Assembly (NCBI GenBank): GCA_026989265.1
Contig: JALSJP010000016.1
Coordinates: forward strand, 105,753-169,752
DNA length: 64,000 nt
DNA from: Micavibrio sp.
GTDB taxonomy: Bacteria; Pseudomonadota; Alphaproteobacteria; Micavibrionales; Micavibrionaceae
Direction: 5' to 3'
Below are positions 28,989-38,149 of the stretch, in pieces (positions within the stretch are counted from its first letter, which is position 1; the number at the start of each line of letters is the position of its first letter). The notes below the pieces were generated by a model that was not told the origin of the DNA, searched no databases, and saw only the letters and a program-made list of their open reading frames with translations. The position numbers were made by a program, and so were the translations under genes.

Positions 28989-29710
28989 TTCTTATCTATT
29001 CTGCCATATAATATGTGCCAAGTTATATTTCCAGCATAGTCTTTATCAAATTTATCACAAGCTTGCTTGATTTGTTTTGGAGTTAGTGGGGTGTAATTTT
29101 TGCGTGGTAATCCTGCGCCAATATCTTTTATTGAGTGAAGAAAATCGAATGCATTTACGTAATTTACCAGCATTTCTTCTTGTTTGTAAATACTTGATGG
29201 TTCTTGAAATTCTAAAATACCGTTAGGCAAGTCTAAGGATTTTAATGTTTCCTTCCATTCATTAAAGCTATTCTTGCTTGGAATAGTGTAAAATAGTGAG
29301 CCACCAGAATTTAGCATGCTTGAAAGCTTCAAAAGCGAGCCTTCCATATTCTCAAACCACTGGAAAGCCATATTAGCAACAATTAAATCATATTTTTGAG
29401 AAATATCAGGATTTTCACCATCAAAAATTTTCCAATATATATTTTTATCAGGAAATTTTTCTTTGGCATATTTAAGCATATTGGGGCTTATATCCGTTAT
29501 ACAAAAATTTTTATTTTTATAAAGATATAGCAAATATTGCGTAAGGTTACCCGTACCGCACCCTATCTCAAGGATATCGGATATATCTTTATCGGGAAGA
29601 TCTGCCGCAAGATTATGTGCTATATCTTTTTGAATTTTGCAATTTTGATCATAAATTGATGATTTACTATCGAAGCTGCGAATAACATTACTTTTCCAAT
29701 TCGTACTCAA
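28985..29710 (-). CDS. bioC: BioC-like malonyl-ACP O-methyltransferase
   Basis: 241 residues, a class I SAM methyltransferase with motif I ILEIGCGTGNLTQYLL and post-motifs YDLIVANMAFQWFENMEGSL and LKLSSMLNSGGSLFYTIPSK. The NMAFQWF block and overall length are those of BioC, which starts pimelate synthesis for biotin by methylating malonyl-ACP. The gene upstream encodes a BioH-like esterase, supporting the call. Overlaps that gene by 23 bases and ThiO by 4. No bioFADB in the window. Confidence 0.8.
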   Translation of the reverse strand: MSTNWKSNVIRSFDSKSSIYDQNCKIQKDIAHNLAADLPDKDISDILEIGCGTGNLTQYLLYLYKNKNFCITDISPNMLKYAKEKFPDKNIYWKIFDGENPDISQKYDLIVANMAFQWFENMEGSLLKLSSMLNSGGSLFYTIPSKNSFNEWKETLKSLDLPNGILEFQEPSSIYKQEEMLVNYVNAFDFLHSIKDIGAGLPRKNYTPLTPKQIKQACDKFDKDYAGNITWHILYGRIDKK

Positions 29711-30314
29711 TTATAAATTCCCTTATTCTTTCAACGCACCATTTAGGATGCGATAATGGTAGTATATGCCCGCCATCTTTATTTATTTTTATATCAGCTT
29801 TGCGCCATTCTTTTTCCATTTTAGGTAATGGCAAAAGCTGATCTTTATCGCCCATAAGCGACATAATCGGAGCATTTAGAGCGTTTAACTCTGCGCTAGC
29901 ATCCCAATTTATAAGCCACTCCAACCCCTCATGTAATTTATCTATATTAAGCCTTGGGTCAAGGTCATTTTTCAGATTAATCATTTCCCAAAAATCTTGC
30001 ATTTGCTTTTGAGGGTTTCTTTGTAGCTGCGTTTGCATAGCTCGCAATGTTCGCTCAGGGGCAAAATTTGTAAAGTTTGCAAAACCGTTTATTGCAACTA
30101 ACCCCGCCATATTTTGTGAGTGATGTTTTAATGCCCATAAAGTGCCGAGTGAATGAGTAATGAATATATGCTTACCGTTGGGGAGGTTTGCTACATTGTC
30201 GCTGTTTATAAATCCTAAATCTATTAAATATGTTTGATTTTTTGGCAAATATTTGGATATATCATCCCAAATACCGCTATCCATCCCCCAACCATGTATG
30301 AATATAAAAGCCAA
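29688..30314 (-). CDS. BioH-like alpha/beta hydrolase (probable pimeloyl-ACP methyl ester esterase)
   Basis: 208 residues of alpha/beta-hydrolase fold: FIHGWGMDSGIWDD oxyanion region, nucleophile elbow FITHSLGTLWALKH, acid MGDKDQLLP and catalytic His in INKDGGHILPLSHP. It is immediately upstream of, and overlapping, the BioC-like gene, so it likely removes the methyl ester BioC adds. The start is a TTG directly after the queF stop (no gap), behind GGAGGGGG. It is shorter than E. coli BioH and lacks recognisable identity beyond the fold. Confidence 0.7.
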   Translation of the reverse strand: MAFIFIHGWGMDSGIWDDISKYLPKNQTYLIDLGFINSDNVANLPNGKHIFITHSLGTLWALKHHSQNMAGLVAINGFANFTNFAPERTLRAMQTQLQRNPQKQMQDFWEMINLKNDLDPRLNIDKLHEGLEWLINWDASAELNALNAPIMSLMGDKDQLLPLPKMEKEWRKADIKINKDGGHILPLSHPKWCVERIREFIIEYELEK

Positions 30315-30779
30315 TTACCCCCTCCCGCGATATGGGGGTACGCCTTGATCTGGTATCCAAACGCCTTTGGGCTGCTCACCTGTTTGGTAGAATATATCAA
30401 TGGGAATGCCGCCGCGCGGATACCAATAGCCGCCAATACGTAGCCAAATAGGCTCTGACAATTCAATAAGTCTTTTAGCGATCTCAAGCGTACAATCTTC
30501 ATGAAATGCACCGTGATTGCGGAATGATCCTAGGAATAATTTAAGGGATTTGCTCTCTACTAGCCATTTATTTGGTACATAATCAATCATCAAATGCGCG
30601 AAATCTGGCGCGCCTGTTATGGGACATATCGAGGTGAATTCTGGCGCGGTAAAGCGCACTAGATAGTCCATACCTGTCTTTGGATTAGGCACGCGTTCAA
30701 GCTCTGCCGCCTCTGGATTTTCGGGCAATGAACTACTGCCGCCAAGCTGGGTTAGATTTTCATATATATTATCACTCAT
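30315..30779 (-). CDS. queF: NADPH-dependent 7-cyano-7-deazaguanine reductase
   Basis: Reduces preQ0 to preQ1, the last soluble step before tRNA insertion of queuosine. 154 residues is the short homodimeric form. The tunnel-fold has the catalytic Cys in [20 protein letters not shown], the [19 protein letters not shown] block and [29 protein letters not shown] precedes the ATG. It follows queE after a gap holding two hairpins. Confidence 0.97.
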   Translation of the reverse strand: MSDNIYENLTQLGGSSSLPENPEAAELERVPNPKTGMDYLVRFTAPEFTSICPITGAPDFAHLMIDYVPNKWLVESKSLKLFLGSFRNHGAFHEDCTLEIAKRLIELSEPIWLRIGGYWYPRGGIPIDIFYQTGEQPKGVWIPDQGVPPYRGRG

Positions 30780-30803
30780 TTATTAAACTCCTTTTTATTT
30801 TCA

Positions 30804-30866
30804 CGTCCTAACGGACGCCTCGCAGTCGCTCGGTACAATTTATATTCACAGTAAATGAATATAAAT
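30804..30866. repeat. two hairpins between queE and queF
   Basis: An 11-bp perfect inverted repeat 30838-30848/30856-30866 starts at the queE stop codon. Next to it is CGTCC/GGACG (30804-30808/30813-30817) with a four-base loop, followed by CGCAGTCGC at 30821-30829. The same plan (TTTT, short hairpin with a four-base loop, 3-4 bases, CGCAGTCGC) recurs in the 45-bp array behind purD. It could be an attenuator for queF or a small dispersed palindromic element. Confidence 0.55.
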
Positions 30867-31564
30867 CACACACCCTTTTTATTACCCCATAACATAACAT
30901 GTAATTGAGGCAAGACACGTACATTAAACCATTTATCTTGCATGACTTTATTTATAAGCCATAACATATGTTTATTCATACCATCAATATCAAGATTTTC
31001 TAAGCTGTGATTTGCGGGCTGTAAATAAATAGATAACTTAGGATATTTTGCGTGTACGTCTTTGGCGTACGTGTAGTCTTCATCATTCATAATCACAATT
31101 TTTAGCGCTATTTCAGGGTTGTTATCTGCGGCTTTTAAGCATTTATCAAATTCTGCCCAATTAGTTTTTTCGCCGCTTGATGGTGGCTTTGGGCTAAGCG
31201 TTAATATATCCAAATCAGCAAACCAATCTTTGGCAATGCTTCCTTGTGTTTCTAGTGCAAATTTATATCCCTGTTTATGCCCTATATCTATTAATGGCTT
31301 GAGGTCTTGAATGGCAGGGTTGCCGCCAGATAGGGAGATCATTAGGGGCGCATTGCCTGATAGCTCCTTAATTCGCGCAAAAATGTCTACCGCGCTCATG
31401 GCTTTCCAATCATGGCGATATTTGCTATCCACCGCATGTAAAGTATCGCACCAGCTACAGCGATAATCACACCCCCCCGTGCGCACAAACACTGTTGGCT
31501 GCCCTATTAATGCGCCTTCGCCTTGAATGGTTGGGCCAAAAATCTCACTCACTTTAATATTCAC
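30866..31564 (-). CDS. queE: 7-carboxy-7-deazaguanine synthase (radical SAM)
   Basis: 232 residues. The iron-sulfur motif [17 protein letters not shown] has the C-x3-C-x2-C spacing of radical SAM proteins. The N-terminus [20 protein letters not shown] is diagnostic of QueE, and [10 protein letters not shown] follows. Converts 6-carboxy-tetrahydropterin to CDG. Overlaps queD by four bases. Its presence next to queC, queD and queF makes the assignment firm. Confidence 0.96.
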   Translation of the reverse strand: MNIKVSEIFGPTIQGEGALIGQPTVFVRTGGCDYRCSWCDTLHAVDSKYRHDWKAMSAVDIFARIKELSGNAPLMISLSGGNPAIQDLKPLIDIGHKQGYKFALETQGSIAKDWFADLDILTLSPKPPSSGEKTNWAEFDKCLKAADNNPEIALKIVIMNDEDYTYAKDVHAKYPKLSIYLQPANHSLENLDIDGMNKHMLWLINKVMQDKWFNVRVLPQLHVMLWGNKKGV

Positions 31565-31917
31565 GGTCTATACTCAGCACAGCTTTTGGGGGTTTCACGT
31601 ACACGCAGCGCGACAACTTCACTCCACCGATTAACGCACCAATCATATAAATGCTTGGCGATCTGCTCTGCCGTTACATTACCATCACCAAGCACATCAT
31701 TAAGGTGCCGGTGATCGAGATGCTCATCTATATAAATCTTTAAATCATCAAGCTCTCGGTAATCACGCACAAAACCATATTCATTTAATTCATGTGATTG
31801 CAGCTCGACTTCTACCACATAATTATGCCCATGCAAGCGGTGGCAAGGATGGTCTTGGGGCAAGTATTCCAATTGGTGAGACGCGGAAAAGTGATATTCT
31901 TTATATATAGTGTACAT
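31561..31917 (-). CDS. queD: 6-carboxy-5,6,7,8-tetrahydropterin synthase
   Basis: 118 residues beginning [20 protein letters not shown]. Zinc-binding His are visible in HFSASH and RLHGHNY, and the catalytic Cys in [10 protein letters not shown] late acidic [10 protein letters not shown] block is also typical. The open frame extends 47 codons further into queC, but this ATG matches homologues and sits four bases after the queC stop. Makes the second intermediate of preQ0 synthesis from a GTP-derived pterin. Confidence 0.95.
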   Translation of the reverse strand: MYTIYKEYHFSASHQLEYLPQDHPCHRLHGHNYVVEVELQSHELNEYGFVRDYRELDDLKIYIDEHLDHRHLNDVLGDGNVTAEQIAKHLYDWCVNRWSEVVALRVRETPKSCAEYRP

Positions 31918-31921
31918 ATTT

Positions 31922-32620
31922 CTACGCTGCCCCCTTTTTAATAGCTTCAATCCAAAAATCTTGGTCGATATACTGCGTTGGGTCATTAACATTTGCGATA
32001 TGAAAAGCCTCCCTGCGCTCAACGCAAGTTCCGCACCGTCCGCAATGTGTTTTTCCACCCTTGTAGCATGACCATGTGTCGCTTGGCGCTACATTAAGCT
32101 CTGAACTTAGCGCGGCTATTGCTGATTTTGGCGCATTAATGAACGGAGTATATAATTTTATTTCTGATAAACCTTTCAATGCATGGTCTTGCATGGCTTG
32201 AAAAGCATTGATAAATTCGGGTCTGCAATCAGGATATATAAAGTGATCCCCGCCATGAACTGCCGTTGCCACCGCATCTGCCCCTCTTGATGATGCCACG
32301 CCATAAGCAATAGTGAGCATTATAGCATTACGGTTTGGCACAACGGTAAGCTTCATGCTTTCCTCGGCGTAATGCCCATCGGGAACATCTATATCATCGG
32401 TTAGAGCAGAGCCGCTTAGCATTGCTCCAATATTTGATATATCGATCATGTCATAAGAAACGCCAAGATTTTCGGCGCATTTTTTAGCGTATACTAATTC
32501 TTTTTTGTGACGCTGCCCATAGTCAAAAGAAATAAGCCCTATAAGCTCATGCTCTTTTGCTATTTTATAAGCAAGTGTTACCGAATCCAATCCACCAGAG
32601 CAGATAACTAATGTTTTCAT
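31922..32620 (-). CDS. queC: 7-cyano-7-deazaguanine synthase
   Basis: 232 residues. PP-loop ATPase motif LVICSGGLDSVTLAYKIA at the N-terminus and a C-terminal zinc knuckle CYKGGKTHCGRCGTCVERRE. Converts CDG to preQ0 with ammonia and ATP. ATG at 32618-32620 chosen because AGGAAAC lies upstream and family members start at MKTLVICSGG; the frame continues 22 codons further. First gene of queC-D-E-F, 88 bases after dnaQ. Confidence 0.96.
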   Translation of the reverse strand: MKTLVICSGGLDSVTLAYKIAKEHELIGLISFDYGQRHKKELVYAKKCAENLGVSYDMIDISNIGAMLSGSALTDDIDVPDGHYAEESMKLTVVPNRNAIMLTIAYGVASSRGADAVATAVHGGDHFIYPDCRPEFINAFQAMQDHALKGLSEIKLYTPFINAPKSAIAALSSELNVAPSDTWSCYKGGKTHCGRCGTCVERREAFHIANVNDPTQYIDQDFWIEAIKKGAA

Positions 32621-32708
32621 GATAAAGTTTCCTGTTTTGTTATATCGGGTAGGCTGCGACCGATTATTTTCAAAAATTTGTACCATAGTTTATATGAAAA
32701 TGAAAGCT

Positions 32709-33404
32709 TTATGCTTTGTTCCATAATGGATCGGTGATTTTATCAAGGAATTCTTTATGAGCTTTAAGCTCTTCTTCACTGGGAGTGTGAGGGCGGGGTT
32801 TACGGAAATCTCGTTTATTACTTGAGGCTGTACGCGTCTCCTGTATGTTTGAAATCTTGCCCTCGCTACTAAGCTCTAACCCGCGCTGACGACCGCCAAG
32901 CAGCTCAAGATAGACTTCGGCTAGCAACTCCGAATCCAGCAAAGCCCCGTGATGTGTACGCGCCGCATTATCTATGCTAAAACGGCGACATAGAGCATCA
33001 AGATTAGCGGGAGATCCCGGGAATTTCTTGCGAGCCATTGTTAGCGTATCAATTACCCTATCCCAAATAATTGGTTTATGATTGATATTTTCCAGCTCCC
33101 AATTAAGGAATTTCATGTCAAATTCTGCATTGTGAATTACCAATATTGAATCATCGGCAATGAAATCCATAAATTCCATATAGCATTCATGAAATATAGG
33201 CTTATCCTTAACGAATTCATTTGTAATGCCGTGAATTGCTATGGCTTCGGATGGAATTTCGCGCTCAGGATTAATATAAATCTGGCAAGTGCGCCCTGTT
33301 GGCATGTGGTCAATCAGCTCCACCGCGCCAATTTCAATGATGCGATCGCCATTAAATGGGTCAAAACCTGTAGTTTCCGTATCAAGTGCAATTTCTCTTG
33401 TCAT
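32709..33404 (-). CDS. dnaQ: DNA polymerase III subunit epsilon (3'-5' proofreading exonuclease)
   Basis: 231 residues. DEDDh exonuclease motif I REIALDTETTGFDPFNGDRI at the start, motif II LVIHNAEFDMKFLNWEL, motif III ARTHHGALLDSELLAEVYLE. The basic tail after residue 190 likely reaches the polymerase alpha subunit. Overlaps coaE by four bases. Its place after aroE-coaE is the normal alphaproteobacterial order. Confidence 0.96.
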   Translation of the reverse strand: MTREIALDTETTGFDPFNGDRIIEIGAVELIDHMPTGRTCQIYINPEREIPSEAIAIHGITNEFVKDKPIFHECYMEFMDFIADDSILVIHNAEFDMKFLNWELENINHKPIIWDRVIDTLTMARKKFPGSPANLDALCRRFSIDNAARTHHGALLDSELLAEVYLELLGGRQRGLELSSEGKISNIQETRTASSNKRDFRKPRPHTPSEEELKAHKEFLDKITDPLWNKA

Positions 33405-34018
33405 TTATGTTTTTCCTTTATATCGGCGATAATGGTTTTCAGCTCTTTCATGGAATAAGCCATGCCAAGCCCTGTTCTTATAACATAGTCAGAAAGAGAG
33501 CATTTTTGCGCGTCAGGCATTTGTCTTTCTAATATAGCGTGGAATTTATCAATGCTCATATTCGGGCGAGATAATGCTCTTGCGCGTTGAATATCATATG
33601 GCGCGCTTACTGTTATCGTGTGATCTACGCGGTTTTGCGCCCTTGTTTCAAATAAAAGCGGGATATCAAGGCATATAATATCGCGCCCTTTTAATTTAGA
33701 TGTACGTATAAATTCATTTTGTGATTTCCGCACCAGCGGATGAAGAATAGATTCCAATGCCTGCCTGTGTTCATCATTATTAAAGATAAAATCACTAAAT
33801 TTCTTGCGCTTAATATCCTTAGTTTTTCTATCGTAAATTTGGGGATATTCAAAAAATGGAAATGCGGCTGCAATAGCAGGTCGTGCGATACTATCTGGTT
33901 GCAGTAGATTATTTACTTCTATATCTGCTTCATGAACGGGTATATTCATGTTTTTCATCATAGTGCCAATAGTTGATTTCCCCATGGCAATAGAGCCAGT
34001 TAACCCTAAAATAATCAT
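33401..34018 (-). CDS. coaE: dephospho-CoA kinase
   Basis: 205 residues. P-loop ILGLTGSIAMGKSTIGTMMK at the N-terminus, HEADIEVNNLL, and DIPLLFETRAQNRVDHTITV. Last step of coenzyme A synthesis. ATG at 34016-34018 overlaps the aroE stop by ATGA; the open frame goes 18 codons further upstream but homologues start at MIILGLTGS. Slightly unusual Ala-Met in place of Gly-Ser within the P-loop, still a Walker A. Confidence 0.94.
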   Translation of the reverse strand: MIILGLTGSIAMGKSTIGTMMKNMNIPVHEADIEVNNLLQPDSIARPAIAAAFPFFEYPQIYDRKTKDIKRKKFSDFIFNNDEHRQALESILHPLVRKSQNEFIRTSKLKGRDIICLDIPLLFETRAQNRVDHTITVSAPYDIQRARALSRPNMSIDKFHAILERQMPDAQKCSLSDYVIRTGLGMAYSMKELKTIIADIKEKHK

Positions 34019-34830
34019 GATAGCGCGAGATCTTCCAGCTCTTTTGTAACATTCGGAGTTGTACCATTCCATAGCTCAAACCCGCGGCAAGCTTGATATA
34101 GCAGCATGCCAATTCCCGTTACAATTTGGATGTTTTTGCTTTTTGCAGTTTTAAGTAAATCAGTATAAAGCGGGGCGTACACTATGTCATTAATCAGAGC
34201 ATGAGGGCTTATCTTTGTGATATCAATATCAAGATTAGGCTTACCTGTCATGCCTAAAGAAGTTGTGTTTATAATTAAATTTGCGCCTTTAATGGCGTTA
34301 TTTTTTTGCTCCCAATCAATGGATTTTATTATTCCATGAGCAAGATTATCTGCTTTTTCTTTGGTACGATTGGTTATAATAATCTCTGGAACTGCTTCTT
34401 TTTCTAACGCATACAGCGCAGCCTTAGCCGCTCCACCAGCCCCTAATATAACAGCTTTGCCTTTTTTGAAATCAAAGTTCGGAGCATTTATTTTTATATT
34501 TTGAGCAAAGCCGTACGCGTCTGTATTTGTTCCATAGAGCTTCCCATCTTTAATAGTTACCGTATTTACTGCGCCGATTTCTTTGGCTAAATCGTCTATT
34601 TCATAGCATAAATCCATTATATTAATCTTATGAGGGACAGTGACGTTAAAGCCTTTATAGCCTTCATCAATAAGTTTTTGTACGCCTGATTGTAAGTTAT
34701 CAGGGTGTATGTCTATTGATTTATATTCGCCGTTTATGCCGTATTTTTCTATCCAGTAATTATGGATTAGCGGGGATTTGCTATGTGATATTGGGTGTCC
34801 AATAACGCCAGTTTTTATGAAATTTGTCAT
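34015..34830 (-). CDS. aroE: shikimate dehydrogenase
   Basis: 271 residues. Shikimate-binding GVIGHPISHSKSPLIHNYW, NVTVPHKINIMDLCYEID with the catalytic Lys, NTDAYGFAQN, and the NADP Rossmann segment AVILGAGGAAKAALYALEKE. Reduces 3-dehydroshikimate in aromatic amino-acid synthesis. Overlaps maf upstream and coaE downstream by four bases each. Confidence 0.96.
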   Translation of the reverse strand: MTNFIKTGVIGHPISHSKSPLIHNYWIEKYGINGEYKSIDIHPDNLQSGVQKLIDEGYKGFNVTVPHKINIMDLCYEIDDLAKEIGAVNTVTIKDGKLYGTNTDAYGFAQNIKINAPNFDFKKGKAVILGAGGAAKAALYALEKEAVPEIIITNRTKEKADNLAHGIIKSIDWEQKNNAIKGANLIINTTSLGMTGKPNLDIDITKISPHALINDIVYAPLYTDLLKTAKSKNIQIVTGIGMLLYQACRGFELWNGTTPNVTKELEDLALS

Positions 34831-35402
34831 TTTTGTAAAAACCCCAATAATGGTAGAAGCGGCATACCCATAATGGTAAAAATATCACCTTTGACAGATG
34901 AAAATAGCCAAGCCCCCGCGCCTTCTATTTTATATCCGCCAACACATGAAATAAGAGCGTTAGGATTTTTGCTTATATAATCAGCCAAGAATTCATTATC
35001 AAAATCACGCATTTTAAGCTCTGCATTATCGGTGGCAGAAAATATAATTTCACCATTAAGGGCAACACATACGGATGAATATAATGTATGTACGTCTCCA
35101 CGTAGCATTTTTAATTTGGCTTTGGCATCGCTTATATTGCTAGCTTTGGATAGCAAGTTACCTTGATATTCCAAGGTCTGATCCGAGCCAATAACCAAAT
35201 GATCTGAATGTTTCTTTGATATGTGCAAAGCCTTAGCATGCGCCAAATATTCGGTTATAGTTTTAATATCTGAAGAGCTGTTTTTAATGATGGATTCTTC
35301 ATCAATATTGGCGGGAATAATTTTAAAATCTAAACCAACATTTTCTAACATAGCTTTGCGGGCGGTACTTCCCGAGGCAAGAATTATTTGTCTATTATTC
35401 AT
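34827..35402 (-). CDS. maf: Maf family nucleoside triphosphate pyrophosphatase
   Basis: 191 residues. IILASGSTARKAMLENVGLD at the start, VIGSDQTLEYQG in the middle, and CVGGYKIEGAGAWLFSSVKG, then DIFTIMGMPLLPLLGFL at the end. Maf proteins hydrolyse non-canonical nucleotides and are linked to cell-division control. It overlaps ppsR by eight bases and aroE by four, as in other alphaproteobacteria. Confidence 0.94.
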   Translation of the reverse strand: MNNRQIILASGSTARKAMLENVGLDFKIIPANIDEESIIKNSSSDIKTITEYLAHAKALHISKKHSDHLVIGSDQTLEYQGNLLSKASNISDAKAKLKMLRGDVHTLYSSVCVALNGEIIFSATDNAELKMRDFDNEFLADYISKNPNALISCVGGYKIEGAGAWLFSSVKGDIFTIMGMPLLPLLGFLQK

Positions 35403-36252
35403 TTTCCCGCGCTTCTTTGTCTCGCTTGCTTTGCAGTAGAGCCATTATCTCGGCAGAAGTTTCCTCAATAGAGCGTTTGGTCACATCAATAACAGGCCAT
35501 CCATGATCGGTAAATAACCGCCGCGCCTTCCTTGTCTCATCTTGAATCTTCTCCTCATCAAGATATGTGTTTTCTGAAAATGCGGCGGCTTCATTTTTAT
35601 CAGTGCGCAGCCTTGTGTGACGCAATTGTTTTAGGCGGTTAGGTGATGCAATCAAGCCGACATAAAGCGGGCGTTTAAATGTAAAAAATTCATCAGGCAC
35701 ATCTACATTAGGGACAAGCGGAATATTGGCGGCTTTTATGCCTCTACGAGCAAGAAAAATACTGGTTGGAGTTTTTGAAGTGCGCGATACGCCAACCAAA
35801 ACAACATCCGCCTTTTTAATACCATCTATTGATTTACCATCATCAAATCGCATAGCAAAATCAACCGCATTTACGCGCTTGAAATATGCATCATCCATAA
35901 CATGTTGCAACCCTGGAACGCCTTTTGCATGTATGCCTAAATATGATGATAGGCTGTGAATTATTGGGTCAAGTACAGCAACACAAGGCACGCCAAGTTC
36001 ATCGCATCTGTCGCTTAGGCGTTTACGCATTTTTTCGCATACGAATGTAAAAATTACAGGGCCCGGATTATTAGATATGCGTTTTACTACGCGCTCTAAC
36101 TGCCTTTCTGTGCGCACCAATGGCCAGAATTTTTGAGTTGGGTCAATATCTTCGAACTGCGCTAACACTGCCCTAGATAACCCAAGCAATGTTGTTCCAG
36201 TTGCATCGGACACTAAATGTATAAAAAATTTCTTTTTTTGTTTTCGTGCCAT
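35395..36252 (-). CDS. ppsR: pyruvate,phosphate dikinase / PEP synthase regulatory protein (DUF299)
   Basis: 285 residues. IHLVSDATGTTLLGLSRAVL at the N-terminus and an ADP-binding P-loop-like VVLVGVSRTSKTPTSIFLAR in the second half are diagnostic of this bifunctional kinase/phosphorylase family. The expected target, PpdK or PpsA, is not in the window. First gene of the ppsR-maf-aroE-coaE-dnaQ chain, 11 bases after secB. Confidence 0.93.
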   Translation of the reverse strand: MARKQKKKFFIHLVSDATGTTLLGLSRAVLAQFEDIDPTQKFWPLVRTERQLERVVKRISNNPGPVIFTFVCEKMRKRLSDRCDELGVPCVAVLDPIIHSLSSYLGIHAKGVPGLQHVMDDAYFKRVNAVDFAMRFDDGKSIDGIKKADVVLVGVSRTSKTPTSIFLARRGIKAANIPLVPNVDVPDEFFTFKRPLYVGLIASPNRLKQLRHTRLRTDKNEAAAFSENTYLDEEKIQDETRKARRLFTDHGWPVIDVTKRSIEETSAEIMALLQSKRDKEARENE

Positions 36253-36263
36253 GAGTTATGACC

Positions 36264-36803
36264 CTAGCTCGCTTGTTCTTGCTCTAATTCTTTTTGCGCC
36301 GCAGCGATTTCATCTTTGAAGCGATCCATATATAGTGCCTGAAAATCAACAGGGTTCACAAGCAATGGAGGATATCCGCCTTGAGATGTTAAATCTGCCA
36401 ATATTTGGCGTGCGAATGGAAATGCAAATTTAGGGATTTCAATTAGCAATAGCGGGTGATGTTGATCTTCTGGGACAATGTCGCCAACAGAGACAATAAC
36501 ACCGTAAATAACTTCTGCAATAAATATTGTTTTATCACCTCTTTTTGCAGTAGCGGAGATAGTAAGTGCAACCTCATAGAGATTATCGATATCATCATCA
36601 GGTAGCGGGCGCGCGTCCATGCCTATATTTACATCCATTTCAGGTGCGCCCAAGCCAGCGCGCATAGAATTTGGTGCGTCAGGATTTTCAAATGATACAT
36701 CGCGGATATATTGCGTATGGATATTTATTGGCAAGCCGAGTGCCTGTAATTTTTCTTCTTTTTGGTCTGTGTCTTTGGTCTCATTAGTTTGTTCGTCGCT
36801 CAT
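36264..36803 (-). CDS. secB: protein-export chaperone SecB
   Basis: 179 residues. LPINIHTQYIRDVSFENPDA near the N-terminus, the IFIAEVIYGVIV strand and FPFARQILADLTSQGGYPPL are the SecB core. It keeps preproteins unfolded for SecA. The first about 25 residues and the tail (about 20 residues, Glu/Gln-rich) are variable extensions. Same strand as ppsR. Confidence 0.95.
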   Translation of the reverse strand: MSDEQTNETKDTDQKEEKLQALGLPINIHTQYIRDVSFENPDAPNSMRAGLGAPEMDVNIGMDARPLPDDDIDNLYEVALTISATAKRGDKTIFIAEVIYGVIVSVGDIVPEDQHHPLLLIEIPKFAFPFARQILADLTSQGGYPPLLVNPVDFQALYMDRFKDEIAAAQKELEQEQAS

Positions 36804-36862
36804 GGAATTACCCTTATCTATTAGTTATATATTATCTAGTTAGCATGAAATAATGCAAAGAC

Positions 36863-37300
36863 TCAAGTCTTGTCCTGATCTTCTATTATTTCATACTCAA
36901 CGTCGATAGCATCTGTATCTTTTTTGTATTCAGAACTAAAGCTGCTAGCTTGAAACTTATCGCTAGCGGTTAGTTTTCTGCGCAAAATATTTCTTATGGA
37001 GGGAACTAACAAAGCGAATCCAATTATATCAGTGATAAATCCTGGTGTAATTAGAGTAGCGCCCGCCGCAACAATACATAGACCATCAAATAATTCCTTT
37101 GATGGAATGTTGCCTTTTTGCATAGATTCTTGAGCCGTTATTATTGTTTGCATGCCTTGATATTTTACAATAAATCCGCCAAGTATTGCAGTAAATAATG
37201 CCATTAGCAAAGCCGTGCCAAGCCCTATTTTATCGCTTACGCTCACAAATACTATAATCTCTGATAGAGGTATTATTACAAAAATAATGAAGAATGGCAT
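36863..37300 (-). CDS. fxsA: FxsA family membrane protein
   Basis: 145 residues starting MPFFIIFVIIPLSEIIVFVS with SDKIGLGTALLMALFTAILG, then a second hydrophobic region around ITPGFITDIIGFALLVPSI. FxsA is an inner-membrane protein known in E. coli for alleviating F exclusion of phage T7. Start at 37298-37300 fits the family; the frame continues 39 codons upstream but would cover the promoter of the divergent Tim44-like gene. C-terminal tail is charged and cytoplasmic. Confidence 0.88.
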   Translation of the reverse strand: MPFFIIFVIIPLSEIIVFVSVSDKIGLGTALLMALFTAILGGFIVKYQGMQTIITAQESMQKGNIPSKELFDGLCIVAAGATLITPGFITDIIGFALLVPSIRNILRRKLTASDKFQASSFSSEYKKDTDAIDVEYEIIEDQDKT

Positions 37301-37417
37301 ATTTTTTAAGCCCCAATAAAATTTATTTTGATAAACACCGTATCTATCATATCGAAAACTGTGGTAAAATCTGTTTATTGATTGTATGAATATAAAATCA
37401 AAAGCGAGGAATATCAA

Positions 37418-38146
37418 GTGACTGTAGAATTAATGATTTACGCCCTTGTTGCTGCTGGATTAATTTTCTGGCTGCGTAGTATATTGGGGACTAAAAATGA
37501 GGGTGACGTAAACCGCCCTGCTCCTAATTTAGAATTAAGTGAAGATGGTAAAATCGTAGGGCTTGGCTGCTCTGCGGCTTCGGATAAAAATGAGAAAACC
37601 ATTGCCTTGGTCGAAGAGCTTGCGAAAAACTCAAAGGGTAATATGTCCATTGGCTCAAATGCGGCAGAGCAGGGTCTTGTTGAGATAATTAAGACAGATA
37701 AGGGTTTTGACGTTTATGTGTTCTTGCAAGCTGCGCAAGATGCATTTGCTTATATTGTTGAATCATTTGCAGAAGGTGATCGTGAAACCCTTAAGGATTT
37801 GCTGGGCGAGGAAGTTTATAATGCCTTTGATAATGCCATTGCCGCGCGCGAAAATTCTGGTGAAACCATGGTTAGTGAGGTTCACGCCATTAAAAAATCT
37901 GAGATTGTTGAGGCTCATTTAAACGATAAGAATGCGTTTGTTACGGTTCGTTTCTGGGCTGATGAAACTTCCGTTACAAGGGATGAGGATAGCAATATTA
38001 TTTCTGGTCATCCTGAAAAAACAACCTTAATGCGCGATGTTTGGACATTCTCTCGTGATTTGAAGTCTCGCGACCCTCGCTGGTTAGTTGTTGAGACTAG
38101 AGAAGATGGCGATGAAGATAATGATATAATTCCAAATACTCATTAA
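37418..38146 (+). CDS. Tim44/TimA domain protein
   Basis: About 242 residues. N-terminal membrane anchor LMIYALVAAGLIFWLRSILG, then a linker and a C-terminal Tim44-like domain: DVYVFLQAAQDAFAYIVESF, ALKDLL-type region and LMRDVWTFSRDLKSRDPRWL. Bacterial members are membrane-bound relatives of mitochondrial Tim44. The start is GTG at 37418 behind GAGGAA; the longer frame overlaps the divergent gene. It is followed by mltA three bases later, the usual alphaproteobacterial pair. Confidence 0.9.
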   Translation: MTVELMIYALVAAGLIFWLRSILGTKNEGDVNRPAPNLELSEDGKIVGLGCSAASDKNEKTIALVEELAKNSKGNMSIGSNAAEQGLVEIIKTDKGFDVYVFLQAAQDAFAYIVESFAEGDRETLKDLLGEEVYNAFDNAIAARENSGETMVSEVHAIKKSEIVEAHLNDKNAFVTVRFWADETSVTRDEDSNIISGHPEKTTLMRDVWTFSRDLKSRDPRWLVVETREDGDEDNDIIPNTH

Positions 38147-38149
38147 AAT

